Source: Acidobacteriaceae bacterium | Lineage (GTDB): Bacteria; Acidobacteriota; Terriglobia; Terriglobales; Acidobacteriaceae | Direction: 5' to 3' | Assembly: GCA_003132405.1 (NCBI GenBank) | Contig: PKXQ01000138.1 | Coordinates: 24,377-88,376, forward strand | Length of the DNA: 64,000 bases | In this document: piece after piece, positions 63,956 through 64,000 of the stretch | Layout of the letters: every line of letters starts with the position of its first letter | How positions within the stretch are numbered: the first letter of the stretch is position 1 | The notes under the pieces: generated by a model | What the model was told of the DNA's origin: nothing | The model's input: the letters and a program-made list of their open reading frames with translations, nothing else | Databases searched by the model: none | Position numbers and translations under genes: made by a program

Positions 63956-63980
63956 GGGATCTGACAAACGGTCTAAGGGC

Positions 63981-64000
63981 TGTCATCCTGAGCGAAGGCG
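63981..64000 (+). repeat. CHPERSEGP-type dispersed repeat, truncated by window end
   Basis: TGTCATCCTGAGCGAAGGCG: the first 16 bases match the copies at 18173 and 57734; the end of the window cuts off the rest. Confidence 0.65.

Overview
The window looks like a chromosomal segment of an Acidobacteriota bacterium (Terriglobia/Koribacter-like). That placement is an inference from gene content: an Oar-type TonB-dependent receptor with a carboxypeptidase-regulatory N-terminus, an acidobacterial VWFA-related protein (TIGR03436-like), paired MacB/FtsX-type permeases, GC-rich codon use, and dispersed repeats that translate as CHPERSEGP or GASAP. Genes are densely packed on both strands, with one tRNA and no rRNA, CRISPR array or prophage structural genes.

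Layout. 0-12 kb: prmC, a TonB-dependent receptor, a two-gene merR operon with a textbook MerR promoter, purF and purL, and divergent selB. 12-18 kb: GNAT, trmFO (apparent CUG start inside a 14-bp tandem repeat), two ABC permeases and a membrane protein. 18.2-22.5 kb: a complete 4,253-bp IS1595-family transposon with 23-bp inverted repeats and an 8-bp target duplication. It carries a transposase plus six further genes, one with the full RusA Holliday-junction resolvase motif. 22.5-28 kb: outer-membrane protein, orphan ExbD, der, DinG-like helicase. 28-34 kb: a leftward housekeeping block ispE - tRNA-Gln - prs - rplY - pth - rpsF - rpsR - rplI, in which nearly every spacer holds an inverted repeat built from its own short repeated word. 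34-41 kb: response regulator, pdhB, a VWFA protein with a frameshifted 5' end, cytochrome c, dienelactone hydrolase, XRE regulator. 41-53.5 kb: purH, a long TPR lipoprotein/secreted protein, dgt, VOC, ZIP transporter, ychF, M28 peptidase, GAF protein, transglutaminase-like protein and MoxR. 53.5-60.5 kb: htpX and a cytochrome c maturation operon (ccmF-ccmH-CcmI-like). 60.7-64 kb: SET-domain protein, DciA-like, gatC, gatA, and FmdE-like.

Two themes recur. First, repeats invade or shape coding sequence. An identical 24-bp palindromic element sits in frame in prmC and trmFO. A related stem-GGGG-stem palindrome sits in frame in ispE. A CHPERSEGP repeat forms part of the CcmH N-terminus, and tandem repeats build extensions in prs and the trmFO start region. 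Second, the spacers hold a class of hairpins whose arms are permuted copies of a short word private to each locus. The IS1595 element with a resolvase-like passenger, the in-frame palindromes and the word-built hairpins are the observations most worth following.
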